A stretch of 64,000 bases of DNA from Pseudomonadota bacterium (GTDB lineage Bacteria > Pseudomonadota > Gammaproteobacteria > Eutrophobiales > Eutrophobiaceae). The notes beneath the pieces were generated by a model. The model was not told the DNA's origin and searched no databases. It saw nothing but the letters and a program-made list of their open reading frames with translations. The stretch covers positions 310,001 through 374,000 of the forward strand of contig JABFGI010000002.1 of the NCBI GenBank assembly GCA_013112535.1. The letters are read 5' to 3'. A program made the translations under genes and the position numbers. Shown here in pieces: positions 1-8,697 of this stretch (positions are counted from its first letter, which is position 1; each line of letters begins with the position of its first letter).

Positions 1-674
1 TCATTTTCTTCATCTTTTATTTCAACTTCTTTGTCCATGATGATTGGCAAAGAAATGTGATCAGAATATTTGCTGATGATCCCTTTCAAACTATAGTCAT
101 TTAAAAATTCATCCATATCTTCACGAAGATGTAATACGACTTTTGTTCCACGCCTGGCACGTTCCACTGTTTCTATGCTGTAATCATTTTCACCTTCGGA
201 ACTCCAATGCACACCTTCGGAACCAGCCAGACCAGCACGACGGGTAAAAACCTCCACTTTTTTTGCGACGATGAAACAGGAATAAAAGCCTACGCCAAAT
301 TGGCCAATTAGTTGTGAATCTTTAGTTTGATCGCCAGTCAATGCTTCAAAGAACTGACGTGTACCTGATTTGGCAATGGTGCCTAGATGCTCAATCACCT
401 CTTCTCTCGACATACCTATACCATTATCGATAACGGTAATTGTTTTTAAGTCTTTGTTGAATTCAACTTTAATTTTTAACGCTGAATCATCTTCATATAG
501 ACTATCGTTTTGCAACGCCTCGAAACGCAGTTTGTCTGCCGCATCCGATGCGTTCGAGACGAGTTCACGTAAAAAAATCTCTTTATTACTGTATAAAGAA
601 TGGATCATGAGGTGTAATAACTGCTTAACCTCAGTTTGGAATCCCAATGTTTCCTGTTTTGCTTCTACTGCCAT
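1..674 (-). CDS. htpG: Molecular chaperone HtpG (Hsp90 family), N-terminal part
   Basis: ATP-dependent cytosolic chaperone of the Hsp90 family, truncated by the window edge so that only about the first 224 residues are visible. The GHKL-type ATP-binding motifs are all present: [16 protein letters not shown] with Asn41, DNGIGM at about 83-88 and GQFGVGFYS at about 124-132. The start ATG at 674 opens [16 protein letters not shown], which is typical for the family. It is transcribed away from the Tad pilus locus, and a sigma-32-like promoter lies 48-76 bases upstream, as expected for a heat-shock gene. The family assignment is secure; the C-terminal dimerisation domain cannot be seen. Confidence 0.97.
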   Translation of the reverse strand, partial: MAVEAKQETLGFQTEVKQLLHLMIHSLYSNKEIFLRELVSNASDAADKLRFEALQNDSLYEDDSALKIKVEFNKDLKTITVIDNGIGMSREEVIEHLGTIAKSGTRQFFEALTGDQTKDSQLIGQFGVGFYSCFIVAKKVEVFTRRAGLAGSEGVHWSSEGENDYSIETVERARRGTKVVLHLREDMDEFLNDYSLKGIISKYSDHISLPIIMDKEVEIKDEEN

Positions 675-721
675 TTTAAAAAACCCCGGTTTTATTAATA
701 ATTAATTCATTGTGGCATGAT

Positions 722-750
722 ATATAGGGATTAGCTGGCAGAATTTCAAG
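722..750 (-). promoter_or_regulatory. Sigma-32-type heat-shock promoter of htpG
   Basis: Read on the minus strand, CTTGAAA (750-744) is followed after 14 bases by CCCTATAT (729-722). The sigma-32 consensus is CTTGAAA and CCCCATNT with a 13-17 base spacer, so only one informative position deviates. It ends 48 bases before the htpG start codon. Htp G is a classic sigma-32 target in Gammaproteobacteria. The match is seen in sequence; its use is inferred. Confidence 0.7.
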
Positions 751-788
751 TCAGCAATTACTGACTTCAACCTAAGCGACAACTGTCA

Positions 789-817
789 TTGCGTTTGTGC
801 AGATAAGGGGCAATAAT
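789..817 (+). promoter_or_regulatory. Possible sigma-70 promoter of the flp pilin gene
   Basis: TTGCGT (789-794) and AATAAT (812-817) are 17 bases apart and lie about 50 bases before the pilin start. The -10 box matches TATAAT at five of six positions, but the -35 box is weak. This is only a candidate; the intergenic region is AT-rich and other pairs are possible. Confidence 0.3.
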
Positions 818-868
818 TAACCATTACTGTTACATATTATTAGAATGCATACGTTGGAGGAGAGAGAC

Positions 869-1117
869 ATGAAACGCTTTATGAAACAAATAGGTCAAGG
901 CATGACCGAATACATCATTATTGTTGCCTTGATCGCAATCGCAGCTATCGCGGTCTATACCGTTTTTGGTGACGTTATTCGTGAACAAACTGGCGCAATG
1001 ACAGCAGAGCTGGCCGGTGGTGATGGTTCAACTATCGGTTCTGATGGGGCTGCACGACAAACTGAAGCTCAAGCCGCAGGTGGTGCTGCGACTTTAGATA
1101 CGTTTGCAGATAAATAA
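869..1117 (+). CDS. flp: Flp-type (type IVb) prepilin
   Basis: Small major pilin of a Tad/Flp pilus, about 82 residues. The N terminus has a short basic leader, then GQGMTEY, which fits the Flp prepilin cleavage rule G|XXXXEY (cut after the Gly of IGQGMTEY). The hydrophobic helix IIIVALIAIAAIAVYTVFGDVI follows in full as the pilin assembly domain, then a Gly/Ala-rich soluble tail. The start at 869 is chosen because GGAGG (856-860) lies 8 bases upstream; an in-frame ATG at 845 has no such site. The tail after the helix is longer than in minimal Flp pilins. It is the first gene of the Tad locus, and a hairpin at 1158-1194 separates it from the rest, which would allow higher pilin expression. 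Confidence 0.88.
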   Translation: MKRFMKQIGQGMTEYIIIVALIAIAAIAVYTVFGDVIREQTGAMTAELAGGDGSTIGSDGAARQTEAQAAGGAATLDTFADK

Positions 1118-1157
1118 TTTCGTCTGATAAAGACTTTAAGGAATAATGATCTGACCC

Positions 1158-1194
1158 CGGGTGCTATGTCTTAAGATTGATCCTCTAGCACCCG
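1158..1194 (+). terminator. Hairpin after flp (attenuator or mRNA-stabilising stem-loop)
   Basis: CGGGTGCTA (1158-1166) pairs perfectly with TAGCACCCG (1186-1194) around a 19-base loop. No T-run follows, so it is not a classical intrinsic terminator. Its place between the pilin gene and the rest of the locus suggests partial termination or protection of the flp mRNA. Confidence 0.45.
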
Positions 1195-1213
1195 TCGGCT
1201 AATCATCAAACCT

Positions 1214-3136
1214 ATGTTTAGTCGATTAAACTCACCAAAACAGCAGACAGGACAGTCGATTATTTTTGTCGTACTGTTTCTCGGTGTTGTCGTCTTATCA
1301 CTGGTTTTTCTCTACAAGGCCGGCAAGGTTACCAGTGAAAAAATGCAGGTACAAAATGCCGCTGACGCGGCGGCCTACAGTGTTTCTATTACTGAGGCGC
1401 GTGATCTGAATTTCATGTCCTATACTAACCGCGCCATGGTAGCGAATGAAGTTGCTATTGGTCAGATGGTCGGTATGGCTTCCTGGGCAACACACTGGTC
1501 TTCATTTGAATCTTACCTGATGGCCTACGAACGTTTGTTTGTCTACCCATTGGTCATGGCAGCAACTCTCGGTACCTCTGGTGATGCCGTAGAAAATGTC
1601 TTTAAACTTGCCACTAATCTGGCTTTTAAAGTTCCCGGTGATTTTATGTTTAAAGTCTTCAAGATCATCGGCAATATCGGTGCAACCGTTATGCACTATA
1701 TCAATAAGGCTTATAGTGCGGCACAAACCGGATATCACTATGGCAGTATTCTTTATTCGCTAAGCGCCTATATCGACCTGGTCAATGATAATGCACCGGG
1801 CGCCAAAATATCAGACTTCGGCATCCTCTCAATGATAGCCCATACCTTCACATTCGCTGAGATTCCGGGTGTACCCGGAAGTTTTGTCAAAACCTATAAC
1901 CCAAGTACTGCAGAGCATGTTGATGGTTTTCAACGCCTTGCTGCACATGTGAATGGCTCACGAGACGAATGGTCAAGAAAGCGTGGCTGGACCTTACCAC
2001 TGGACATTCCACCATTCCCGATCGATTTTGATTCCGATTTTGATAATGACGGGGATGTGCGTTTCAATGTTATTGATATTGGTGTCGCTCAGGTTTGGAT
2101 GGAATTTATCTTTCAACTATCGTTTGATCTGGAAAAGACCGGTGCCAGCGAATTGCGCGCCATGGCAGATGAATTAGGTAATCAATACAACTGGTCATCT
2201 GCTGATGCAACATCAGTTCTAATGAATCTGGTTTTTCATCTTGGTGCTGGTGTTACTGTCTTAGGAGCAGACTTTGGCGCAAGTGTGGATTTAGATACCA
2301 CGAGTGGTACTTTTGCCAGAGGTGCAATGAAACTCAATCTTCCCAGTCCAATAGATGATGTCGAGTTATTCGATATCGATCTACCCTTTCCGACATCAGC
2401 GCCGTTTAGTTCCGGTTCAGCTCAAATCGGTAGAACAAAAGTAACGGGGACTGATTTGTTCAATATATCAGCCGATGGTTATGGAGGGGCTCCAAATCAT
2501 AGTCAGGCTTGGGGAATGGATCCATCAGGTACGCTGGCACCGCCTTTTGTTGGCTTTCGCGGACCTGTTTGGAGTCATCTAGCCTATCAAGTACCTACTG
2601 TCATCGCGACAATGCCTACTACCCAACGCCGAATAAATACCAGTTATCGCGGCTTACCCATGTATTCAGATACCGAAGAACAAACAACACCCTGGGGTTA
2701 TGAAGCACCTTATTTTCTCGCTGGTGTGGTAAAAGACGCAGTAGATATCTACAGCAATAATGCTCCATTGACTGATACAACTCCGGCTTGCATCGACAAC
2801 ACAGCTGATGCAACAACCGCCGGTTTATCTTTTGATAATGCCTTTCATCTTAATGATGGTTGTATTGCTGATGGAGAACTGGGGGCCATAGCCAAATCAG
2901 AAGTTTACTTTAGCCGTCCATTAGATCTGGCCTATTTCGGTCGTGCTGATGATCAGGAGGAATATGGCAGTGCTTTTAATCCCTATTGGCAAGCACGGCT
3001 GGTGCAAACAACCAATGCTGATCGTATGGTTGCCATTGCCCTGCAACAAAAACAAACCTTTGGCACAATCGATAGTATCGCAGATTTACTGACACAGCTT
3101 GCCAGCATACCAGACGACATAATGAGTTTATTTTAG
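1214..3136 (+). CDS. Large TadG-like Flp pilus-assembly protein
   Basis: A 640-residue protein anchored by one N-terminal helix. Residues about 10-50 match the Tad domain of TadE/TadG-like proteins: TGQSIIFVV, a hydrophobic stretch VVLFLGVVVLSLVFLYKAG, then QVQNAADAAAYS, the signature LQNAADAAA motif. The remaining roughly 580 residues are probably periplasmic and match nothing I recognise. They hold aspartate-rich segments such as DFDSDFDNDGDVRFN near residue 275. The GQS sequence resembles a prepilin cleavage site but lacks the Glu at +5, so processing is uncertain. No convincing ribosome binding site precedes the ATG. The next gene begins immediately after its stop codon, so the two are translationally coupled. 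A role as minor pilin or tip adhesin is inferred from TadG-family knowledge. Confidence 0.7.
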   Translation: MFSRLNSPKQQTGQSIIFVVLFLGVVVLSLVFLYKAGKVTSEKMQVQNAADAAAYSVSITEARDLNFMSYTNRAMVANEVAIGQMVGMASWATHWSSFESYLMAYERLFVYPLVMAATLGTSGDAVENVFKLATNLAFKVPGDFMFKVFKIIGNIGATVMHYINKAYSAAQTGYHYGSILYSLSAYIDLVNDNAPGAKISDFGILSMIAHTFTFAEIPGVPGSFVKTYNPSTAEHVDGFQRLAAHVNGSRDEWSRKRGWTLPLDIPPFPIDFDSDFDNDGDVRFNVIDIGVAQVWMEFIFQLSFDLEKTGASELRAMADELGNQYNWSSADATSVLMNLVFHLGAGVTVLGADFGASVDLDTTSGTFARGAMKLNLPSPIDDVELFDIDLPFPTSAPFSSGSAQIGRTKVTGTDLFNISADGYGGAPNHSQAWGMDPSGTLAPPFVGFRGPVWSHLAYQVPTVIATMPTTQRRINTSYRGLPMYSDTEEQTTPWGYEAPYFLAGVVKDAVDIYSNNAPLTDTTPACIDNTADATTAGLSFDNAFHLNDGCIADGELGAIAKSEVYFSRPLDLAYFGRADDQEEYGSAFNPYWQARLVQTTNADRMVAIALQQKQTFGTIDSIADLLTQLASIPDDIMSLF

Positions 3137-4252
3137 ATGCGAATATACAAAAGTAAATCATCTAATAAAGGTCAGGCAATGACTGAAACACTGGTAACGG
3201 CGGCAACGGTATTAGTCCCATTGTTTTTGCTCATTCCATTGCTCGGAAAATACATCGATATCAAACATCGGGCAATACAATCTGCTCGCTATGAAACATG
3301 GGAATATACAGTTTGGTATGGAGCAGATTCTGAAACACCGAGCGGTTTCGAAGATGGTGATGAAGCAGATATTCTCCAGCGGGTAAAAAGTTCAGCGCAA
3401 GTGCAAAATGAATCGCGACGACGCTTTTTTTCTGACACCAGAGCCACTATTGAGCCAAATGATATTACCAATACCTGGGACAGGGATGATCGTGATCTAT
3501 TATGGACCGACCACCACGGTGACCCTCTGATTGCTAATGGTAATAGCGGTACGCCTGCTGTAACTCAAGGTTCGACACCGGATTATACTTTTGGTCTGAT
3601 GAATACCCTGCTCGACATCATCGATGGTGTCTTTAGTGCTCTGGCCTGGGTTATGGATCTAACGAATAGCGGTGTTGGTTTCACCATGATTAATACTAAC
3701 GGCAAAGCGGAATCGACTGTTTCTATCTCTCTAACAGCTCCCACTGGACTAATCGATTTTCCAAATTTGAGAGATACGCCGGGGGTTGATGATGCTACTG
3801 CCGTAATGAATGTTGAGGCTGTTGCCACTGCTGCCGTATTAACTGATGGCTGGAACACGGGTAGTCTAAAACACACAATCAATCAAACCGGTGGCATGGT
3901 TCCTACAAGGATACTGGCCGACTTAATAAGCGCTGTTCCTGGTCTTGAACCAGTTCTGGAAGTAGCAAGCATCATTGCACCGGAATGGCGATTTTGTAAC
4001 CCATCATTGATAAATCATCCACTTGATTTTGTCGAAGGTAACTACGCAAAATGGGACAGTGGAACAAAAGATTATGTTACCTATGCCGATCAATCACATG
4101 CACCAACACACGGTAATGGTAGCCTCTGGCTGGGTTATATGAATCCGGATGCTGTTCACCCTGATCGTCTCGGTGACCAATCAGGCACCCATGATTGTCC
4201 GGATGGAATTTGTAACTTTGATCCTGAACCAACTTATTCGGACTGTGAATAA
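3137..4252 (+). CDS. TadE-like pseudopilin with large C-terminal region
   Basis: A 371-residue protein that opens with a basic leader and NKGQAMTETLVTAATVLVPL. The pattern G|QAMTE followed by a hydrophobic helix fits TadE/TadF pseudopilins cut by a prepilin peptidase. The segment after the helix (IKHRAIQSARYETWEYTVWY) is also typical, since TadE-like proteins carry an A.R.GAR-type motif there. The rest is a predicted periplasmic region with no known domain; the last 60 residues have several Cys (HDCPDGICNF, SDCE at the end) that could form disulfides. It starts directly at the stop codon of the TadG-like gene and ends directly at the start of the next gene, which marks one operon. Confidence 0.65.
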   Translation: MRIYKSKSSNKGQAMTETLVTAATVLVPLFLLIPLLGKYIDIKHRAIQSARYETWEYTVWYGADSETPSGFEDGDEADILQRVKSSAQVQNESRRRFFSDTRATIEPNDITNTWDRDDRDLLWTDHHGDPLIANGNSGTPAVTQGSTPDYTFGLMNTLLDIIDGVFSALAWVMDLTNSGVGFTMINTNGKAESTVSISLTAPTGLIDFPNLRDTPGVDDATAVMNVEAVATAAVLTDGWNTGSLKHTINQTGGMVPTRILADLISAVPGLEPVLEVASIIAPEWRFCNPSLINHPLDFVEGNYAKWDSGTKDYVTYADQSHAPTHGNGSLWLGYMNPDAVHPDRLGDQSGTHDCPDGICNFDPEPTYSDCE

Positions 4253-4951
4253 ATGAAAAAGAATAAGCCTCTGCTTAACTTATTTTATGTTGTTGGTAGT
4301 CTATTTCTTTGCACTAACATTGCTGTTGCTGCACCAAAATTTCCAGCACCTCCGGATTCGATGATAGGACGACCCGGCGATAATATGGTTGTCAATGGTG
4401 TATCGATGGATATCCGCCAGTTTATAAGCAGGCGCTCTGTAGAAGACGTACTGCAATTTTATCGTGAGTTCTGGCCCGCAGGTACAGAAGAAAAACCGGG
4501 CTATACCGAAACGGATGCATTGGAACCGTGGAAAATCATAACTCGAGTTGAAAACGGTTACTTGATGACAGTCCAGGTAACTGAAGAAGGCGATCGAGGT
4601 TCCAGTGGTTTACTCGCCATCAGCAAAATGCCGGATCCAGAAAACCTACCCAAGTTAGGCAAGGGCTTCCCGAAATTGAGTGGTAGTAATGTGGTTAATG
4701 ATATTAGCTCCCGTGATATTGGGAAAAATGGTCGGACCTTGCAAATGATGAATAAATATTCTGTTGAACGTAATGCCATTTTTTATCTGAATCATTATCA
4801 AAATCAGGATTGGGGCGTCGACATGGATCAGACAATTTCGGGTGGTAATACAAGAAGTTTACGTTTCAGTAATGGTGCTGATAATGTTAGTATTGTTATC
4901 AATAAAGCAAACAATGGCAGTGTTGTTGTTGTGCAATCTGAAAATCATTGA
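4253..4951 (+). CDS. Secreted protein of unknown function in the Tad locus
   Basis: A 232-residue protein with a clear Sec signal peptide: MKKNKPLL, a hydrophobic core, and probable cleavage after NIAVA. No family is recognised. The mature part contains RRSVEDVLQFYREFWP and a later VERNAIFYLNHYQNQDWG, which look like two copies of a short unit (V..vl.FYr..W / ..aiFYLNHYqnqdW). This suggests an internal duplication of an alpha-beta module. It lies with no gap after a TadE-like pseudopilin and overlaps the next one, so it is probably an exported accessory factor of pilus assembly. That role is inferred from position only. Confidence 0.6.
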   Translation: MKKNKPLLNLFYVVGSLFLCTNIAVAAPKFPAPPDSMIGRPGDNMVVNGVSMDIRQFISRRSVEDVLQFYREFWPAGTEEKPGYTETDALEPWKIITRVENGYLMTVQVTEEGDRGSSGLLAISKMPDPENLPKLGKGFPKLSGSNVVNDISSRDIGKNGRTLQMMNKYSVERNAIFYLNHYQNQDWGVDMDQTISGGNTRSLRFSNGADNVSIVINKANNGSVVVVQSENH

Positions 4952-5409
4952 GAGTGGTCCTAATCTTGGCTAAAAAATATAAAAAACTGTCTAGACTGAA
5001 CTCTAAATTTTGGCAACAAACCGGCCAATCAATGGTTGAATATACCGTGGTTATGACTTTCGGAATCCTAGTCTTAACCACAGGTTCTGGCCGTAACGCT
5101 ATTATTGATCTGACAAATACCATTAGAAGTAATTACGACGCCTATAGTTACTCCATATCACTTTCAGACTATCCGGACAAAGAAAATTACATTGAACTGA
5201 TTCAGATGTATAACGATCAGGGAATGCCTAGTGAATACCGCGAATACCTATCTGACAATCCAAATCAAATGGTTGATGATATAAAGGATCTGGCTTTAAC
5301 TAGCTTACCTCCCGAGGTACAGGATGCAGTTACATTCGCCGGTAATTTTGATATTGGCTTGGACGACTTTTGTGATTTTTGTACAGGCAATCCATTCGAT
5401 GCCTTGTAA
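4948..5409 (+). CDS. TadE/Flp-like pseudopilin
   Basis: A protein of about 150 residues with a basic leader, QTGQSMVEYTVVMTFGILVLTTG, and a soluble tail. G|QSMVEY fits the Flp prepilin cleavage rule exactly (Glu at +5, Tyr at +6), so it is likely a minor pilin processed by the prepilin peptidase. The start is uncertain: TTG at 4948 overlaps the upstream stop codon, GTG is at 4954, and TTG at 4966 (giving MAKKYKKLSRL) has the purine-rich GAGAGTGG 8 bases upstream. The tail ends with a CDFCTG motif near the C terminus. The assignment as a pilin-like protein is strong; its exact role is unknown. Confidence 0.65.
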   Translation: MRVVLILAKKYKKLSRLNSKFWQQTGQSMVEYTVVMTFGILVLTTGSGRNAIIDLTNTIRSNYDAYSYSISLSDYPDKENYIELIQMYNDQGMPSEYREYLSDNPNQMVDDIKDLALTSLPPEVQDAVTFAGNFDIGLDDFCDFCTGNPFDAL

Positions 5410-5449
5410 GCTTGAAGTAGTCTACGTTTAAAAGATTAAATAGTAATCG

Positions 5450-5476
5450 GGTTGATAATTGCTGGAATTATCAACC
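5450..5476 (+). terminator. Strong hairpin before cpaB
   Basis: GGTTGATAATT (5450-5460) pairs perfectly with AATTATCAACC (5466-5476) around the 5-base loop GCTGG. It is followed by TAATAATAAAAAG rather than a T-run. It divides the pseudopilin genes from cpaB-cpaC-tadABC and may terminate part of the transcripts or set mRNA ends. Confidence 0.45.
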
Positions 5477-5515
5477 TAATAATAAAAAGCAATCAATTTA
5501 ATTGGGGATATTGGT

Positions 5516-7216
5516 ATGGCTTCACCTAGCGGTGCTAAAACGGGAACAGTTTTCATTGCATCAATTGTATTTGGTATTGCTGCAGCATTCTTATCTGTGA
5601 TGTATCTAAAAAGCAAAGAGGCCGCTCTTATCGCCAGTCTTGCCGGGGATGAAGAAACATTGGTTGCCGTTGTCGTTGCCAAACAGGATTTGAGCAAAGG
5701 CATAAAACTAAAAGCAGCTGACTTTGCAGTCAGACAAATACCAGGAAATTATGTTCATCCAAGCGCGGTCAAACCGGGTGAATTTGAAAACTATATTGGT
5801 CGTTTTATTGTTGAAGATATTAGTCGTGGTAAATCACTATTAACCAGTTTTGTTGATGAGACTTTCCCGGTTGATTTCTCTGATTTGGTAAAAAAAGACC
5901 GTCGCGCAATCACTATCCAGATTGATGAACCACAATCTATCGCAGGCATGCTGCGTCCAGGTAACCGCGTCGACTTGTTTGTCAATATTGGAACCAGAGT
6001 CATTGGCTATTCTGCGACAAGTGATTTACCACCAGGACTTGAGGAAGCTGCTTTGCAAGCGGCAAATAGTGCTGGAGTCGGAGAGTTACCTCCCGAGTTG
6101 TTACAGACCGTCGCTGGCAAGAAAGCCAATGATGTTATTTTGCCAGTACTACAAGACGTACTGGTGCTGGCGACTGGACGCGAGGCTTATCAAGACTATC
6201 TCGATAGGCTTGGTCTTCCACAGCGTCGACAAAGCAATACTTTTACATCAATTACTATAGATGTCTCGCCAAAGCAGGCAGCGCTCATTTTAATGGCAGA
6301 AGATCAAGGTGATTTGTTGGGAATCCTGCGTAATCGTCATGACCGTGGCGGTGCTGATTTTACGGGCATTACCGCGCTGGATCTCCTTAATAATGCTAAC
6401 GAAATGAAAAAAGCAGCCGCATTACAAAAGGCTGCCGCAGCCGCAGGCGCAACCATCGATGAAAATGGCAATTGGGTCACCGCTGACGGCAAAGTCATTA
6501 ATAAGGAAGATATCTCCATCTCGGCAAATGGTACTGTCACTACCAAGGGCGGGCAATTACTGGGCGCCAAGGGCATCACTGTTAATGAGAATGGTGAGTA
6601 TGTTGATGAAAACGGTAATGTCATTCCCGAAGATCAACTCGTTTTTAATGCAGATGGAACCGTTACCACCAAAGACGAATTGATGAAAGCTGCTGGCTAC
6701 ACGATTAATGAAAATGGTGACTATGTTGATAAAGACGGTAATGTTGTTAGTGCTGATGATATTCAGGTACTTGCAAACGGCACCGTGATGACAAAAGACG
6801 GAAAAGTCTTAAGTGGTCCAAAAGTTACTGTAAATAAGGATGGTTTTATTATTGCTGAAGACGGCACTGTGATGACGGCCGATGGAAAAGTATTAGCTGG
6901 TGTTACTGTAGATGAAAATGGCAATGTCATTGCACCTGATGGATCAATCATGAAAGATGCAAACCTGATTGTCGATGCTGATGGCACCGTACGCGACAGT
7001 AATGGCAATGTCATTGCCGGGGTATCTGGTTCGAGCTTACCACCAACATTTGGCGAGGACGAAATTGAACTTAAGATACCTGAAATGCCAACCTGGGTTG
7101 CACTTGTACTCGGTGGCTCAGGTAAAGATGGTGTTGCAACAACCAATACTATAAAAGTAGAGCCGGTTGCAGCAGAGTTCCCCATAGCGCCTCCGGCAAC
7201 CGAACAACAGCCTTAA
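5516..7216 (+). CDS. cpaB: Flp pilus assembly protein CpaB/RcpC with repeat-containing insert
   Basis: CpaB/RcpC is an inner-membrane-anchored periplasmic protein thought to link the Tad inner-membrane machine with the secretin. There is one N-terminal membrane helix (about 10-30), then a SAF domain (about 47-110, VVVAKQDLSKGIKLKAADF) and an RcpC domain (about 120-285, ITIQIDEPQSIAGMLRPGNRVDLFV). At 566 residues it is about twice the usual 250-300. The excess is an insert at about 310-500 built from imperfect repeats around DENGNV and ADGTVTTKDG. A final strand region (EIELKIPEMPTWVALVLGG) then ends the protein. GGGG is centred about 8-10 bases before the ATG. It stands just upstream of the secretin, as usual in Tad loci. 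Confidence 0.85.
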   Translation: MASPSGAKTGTVFIASIVFGIAAAFLSVMYLKSKEAALIASLAGDEETLVAVVVAKQDLSKGIKLKAADFAVRQIPGNYVHPSAVKPGEFENYIGRFIVEDISRGKSLLTSFVDETFPVDFSDLVKKDRRAITIQIDEPQSIAGMLRPGNRVDLFVNIGTRVIGYSATSDLPPGLEEAALQAANSAGVGELPPELLQTVAGKKANDVILPVLQDVLVLATGREAYQDYLDRLGLPQRRQSNTFTSITIDVSPKQAALILMAEDQGDLLGILRNRHDRGGADFTGITALDLLNNANEMKKAAALQKAAAAAGATIDENGNWVTADGKVINKEDISISANGTVTTKGGQLLGAKGITVNENGEYVDENGNVIPEDQLVFNADGTVTTKDELMKAAGYTINENGDYVDKDGNVVSADDIQVLANGTVMTKDGKVLSGPKVTVNKDGFIIAEDGTVMTADGKVLAGVTVDENGNVIAPDGSIMKDANLIVDADGTVRDSNGNVIAGVSGSSLPPTFGEDEIELKIPEMPTWVALVLGGSGKDGVATTNTIKVEPVAAEFPIAPPATEQQP

Positions 7217-7297
7217 AGAACTAGTGACAGTTTTATATAAATAAAAATTAATAGACTTGGTTCAAAATAAAAGTCTTACATAAACAGGTGGTTTAAA

Positions 7298-8626
7298 GTG
7301 AAGAAAATTATCATCACATTATTATTGTTTGCGATTTCTTTTATGGCGCATGCGACAGATCAACTTTCCTTATTTGTCGGCGAGGTCAAGATTCTTGAAG
7401 TCGGCGCAGTTGACCGAGTAGCGGTTGGCAAGGGAGACGTATTAAGCACCTCTATACTCGATAATGGTCAGTTATTAATCCTTGCCGAAAAGAAAGGCGA
7501 AACAATCGTTCATATCTGGTATAGCGATGGCTCTGAAAGCAATGTCAAAGTCGAGATAAATGAGTCTGATAATAATCGCGTAATCACAGAACTCGAAACC
7601 CTGTTAGTTGGTTTACAAGGAGTTGAAATTAAAGAGATCAATCAGAAGATTTTTCTTACCGGGACATTAAATTGTACTGCTGGCGTGGAAGAGTGTCGGG
7701 AAGACACGGCCATCAAAACTGTTTTAGCGGTTTATAAAGATGTCATTAACCTGACTCAGGTAAACCAGATAACGCCACCTTCAATACTACCATCAACAAA
7801 AATGGTAAGCATGGACGTTAAATTAACTGAGTTTAAGAAAAGAGCGCTTAATACAATAGGCATTAACTGGGCAGATTCTATTCAAGGCCCGAGCGCTGCG
7901 TTTGCTCATATCTGGTTACCAAGTGCGTTTCTCTCACCTTTAACAGATTCAACATCACCCAATTTCCCAACGACAGGAACAACCTTAGTCAGTCCTGAAG
8001 GCACTGTCGGTATCGGTACCGATATAAGTTCGGTTATTAACATACTGGCCCAGAATGGTGATGCTGTGATACTTGCTGAACCCAGACTCAGTGCACGCAG
8101 TGGTGGCACAGCAGATTTTCTGGCTGGCGGCGAAATCCCAATTGTCACATCAAGTCTGGCTGGAACTAATGTTGAATATAAAGAGTTTGGTATCATTCTT
8201 GAAATCACACCCGTAGTTGATGATCAAAATAATATTATGGCTACTGTGGCGACTGAAGTCAGTGCAGTTGACCAAACGGTGGCCGTTAACCCTCCTGGTT
8301 TTCTAACACGAAAAACCAGTACTGAAGTTCATATGAAGGACGGCGAAACAATGGTTATGTCTGGCTTAATAAGCCGTGATATTTCTGAATCAATTGATAA
8401 ATTTCCATTCCTGGGAGATATCCCCGTTTTAGGAGCCCTGTTTCGCTCAACTGCCTGGCAAAATCAACTTACGGAAATGATTATTTTTGTAACACCAACA
8501 GTGTTTGATGCCAATTCTAATTACAATCAAGATCAGATTGTTGAAAGAAAACAAAAACTGGATGAATTTACCGAAAGAGTTGATACAGCAATCATTCTTG
8601 ATCGTGGCGATTTAATACTTGATTAA
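7298..8626 (+). CDS. cpaC: Outer-membrane secretin CpaC/RcpA of the Tad pilus
   Basis: Forms the outer-membrane channel through which the Flp pilus passes. A Sec signal peptide (MKKIIITLLLFAISFMAHA) is followed by the pilus-specific N-terminal secretin domain (QLSLFVGEVKILEVGAVDRVAVG). A short linking domain comes next, then the secretin core at about 230-415, including ILAEPRLSARSGGTADFLAGGEIP and the hallmark FPFLGDIPVLGALFRS before the final TEMIIFVTP strand. Length 442 is normal for this branch. The start is GTG at 7298 with AGGTGG 6 bases upstream. The usual third partner, the RcpB lipoprotein, is not found next to it. Confidence 0.92.
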   Translation: MKKIIITLLLFAISFMAHATDQLSLFVGEVKILEVGAVDRVAVGKGDVLSTSILDNGQLLILAEKKGETIVHIWYSDGSESNVKVEINESDNNRVITELETLLVGLQGVEIKEINQKIFLTGTLNCTAGVEECREDTAIKTVLAVYKDVINLTQVNQITPPSILPSTKMVSMDVKLTEFKKRALNTIGINWADSIQGPSAAFAHIWLPSAFLSPLTDSTSPNFPTTGTTLVSPEGTVGIGTDISSVINILAQNGDAVILAEPRLSARSGGTADFLAGGEIPIVTSSLAGTNVEYKEFGIILEITPVVDDQNNIMATVATEVSAVDQTVAVNPPGFLTRKTSTEVHMKDGETMVMSGLISRDISESIDKFPFLGDIPVLGALFRSTAWQNQLTEMIIFVTPTVFDANSNYNQDQIVERKQKLDEFTERVDTAIILDRGDLILD

Positions 8627-8697
8627 TTATTTATTACCGATTAATCGTAATTTTTCAAACAAAAATAAAGTTAGCGTAAATTTAATTTGAGGCCAAT

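Noticed and set aside
370..705. Open frame of 111 codons opposite htpG
   Set aside because: The minus strand encodes unmistakable HtpG motifs across the same bases.
733..752. TGGCAG-containing sequence as a sigma-54 promoter for flp
   Set aside because: The -12 half (TTGCW) is absent; the same bases are better explained as part of the htpG sigma-32 promoter on the other strand.
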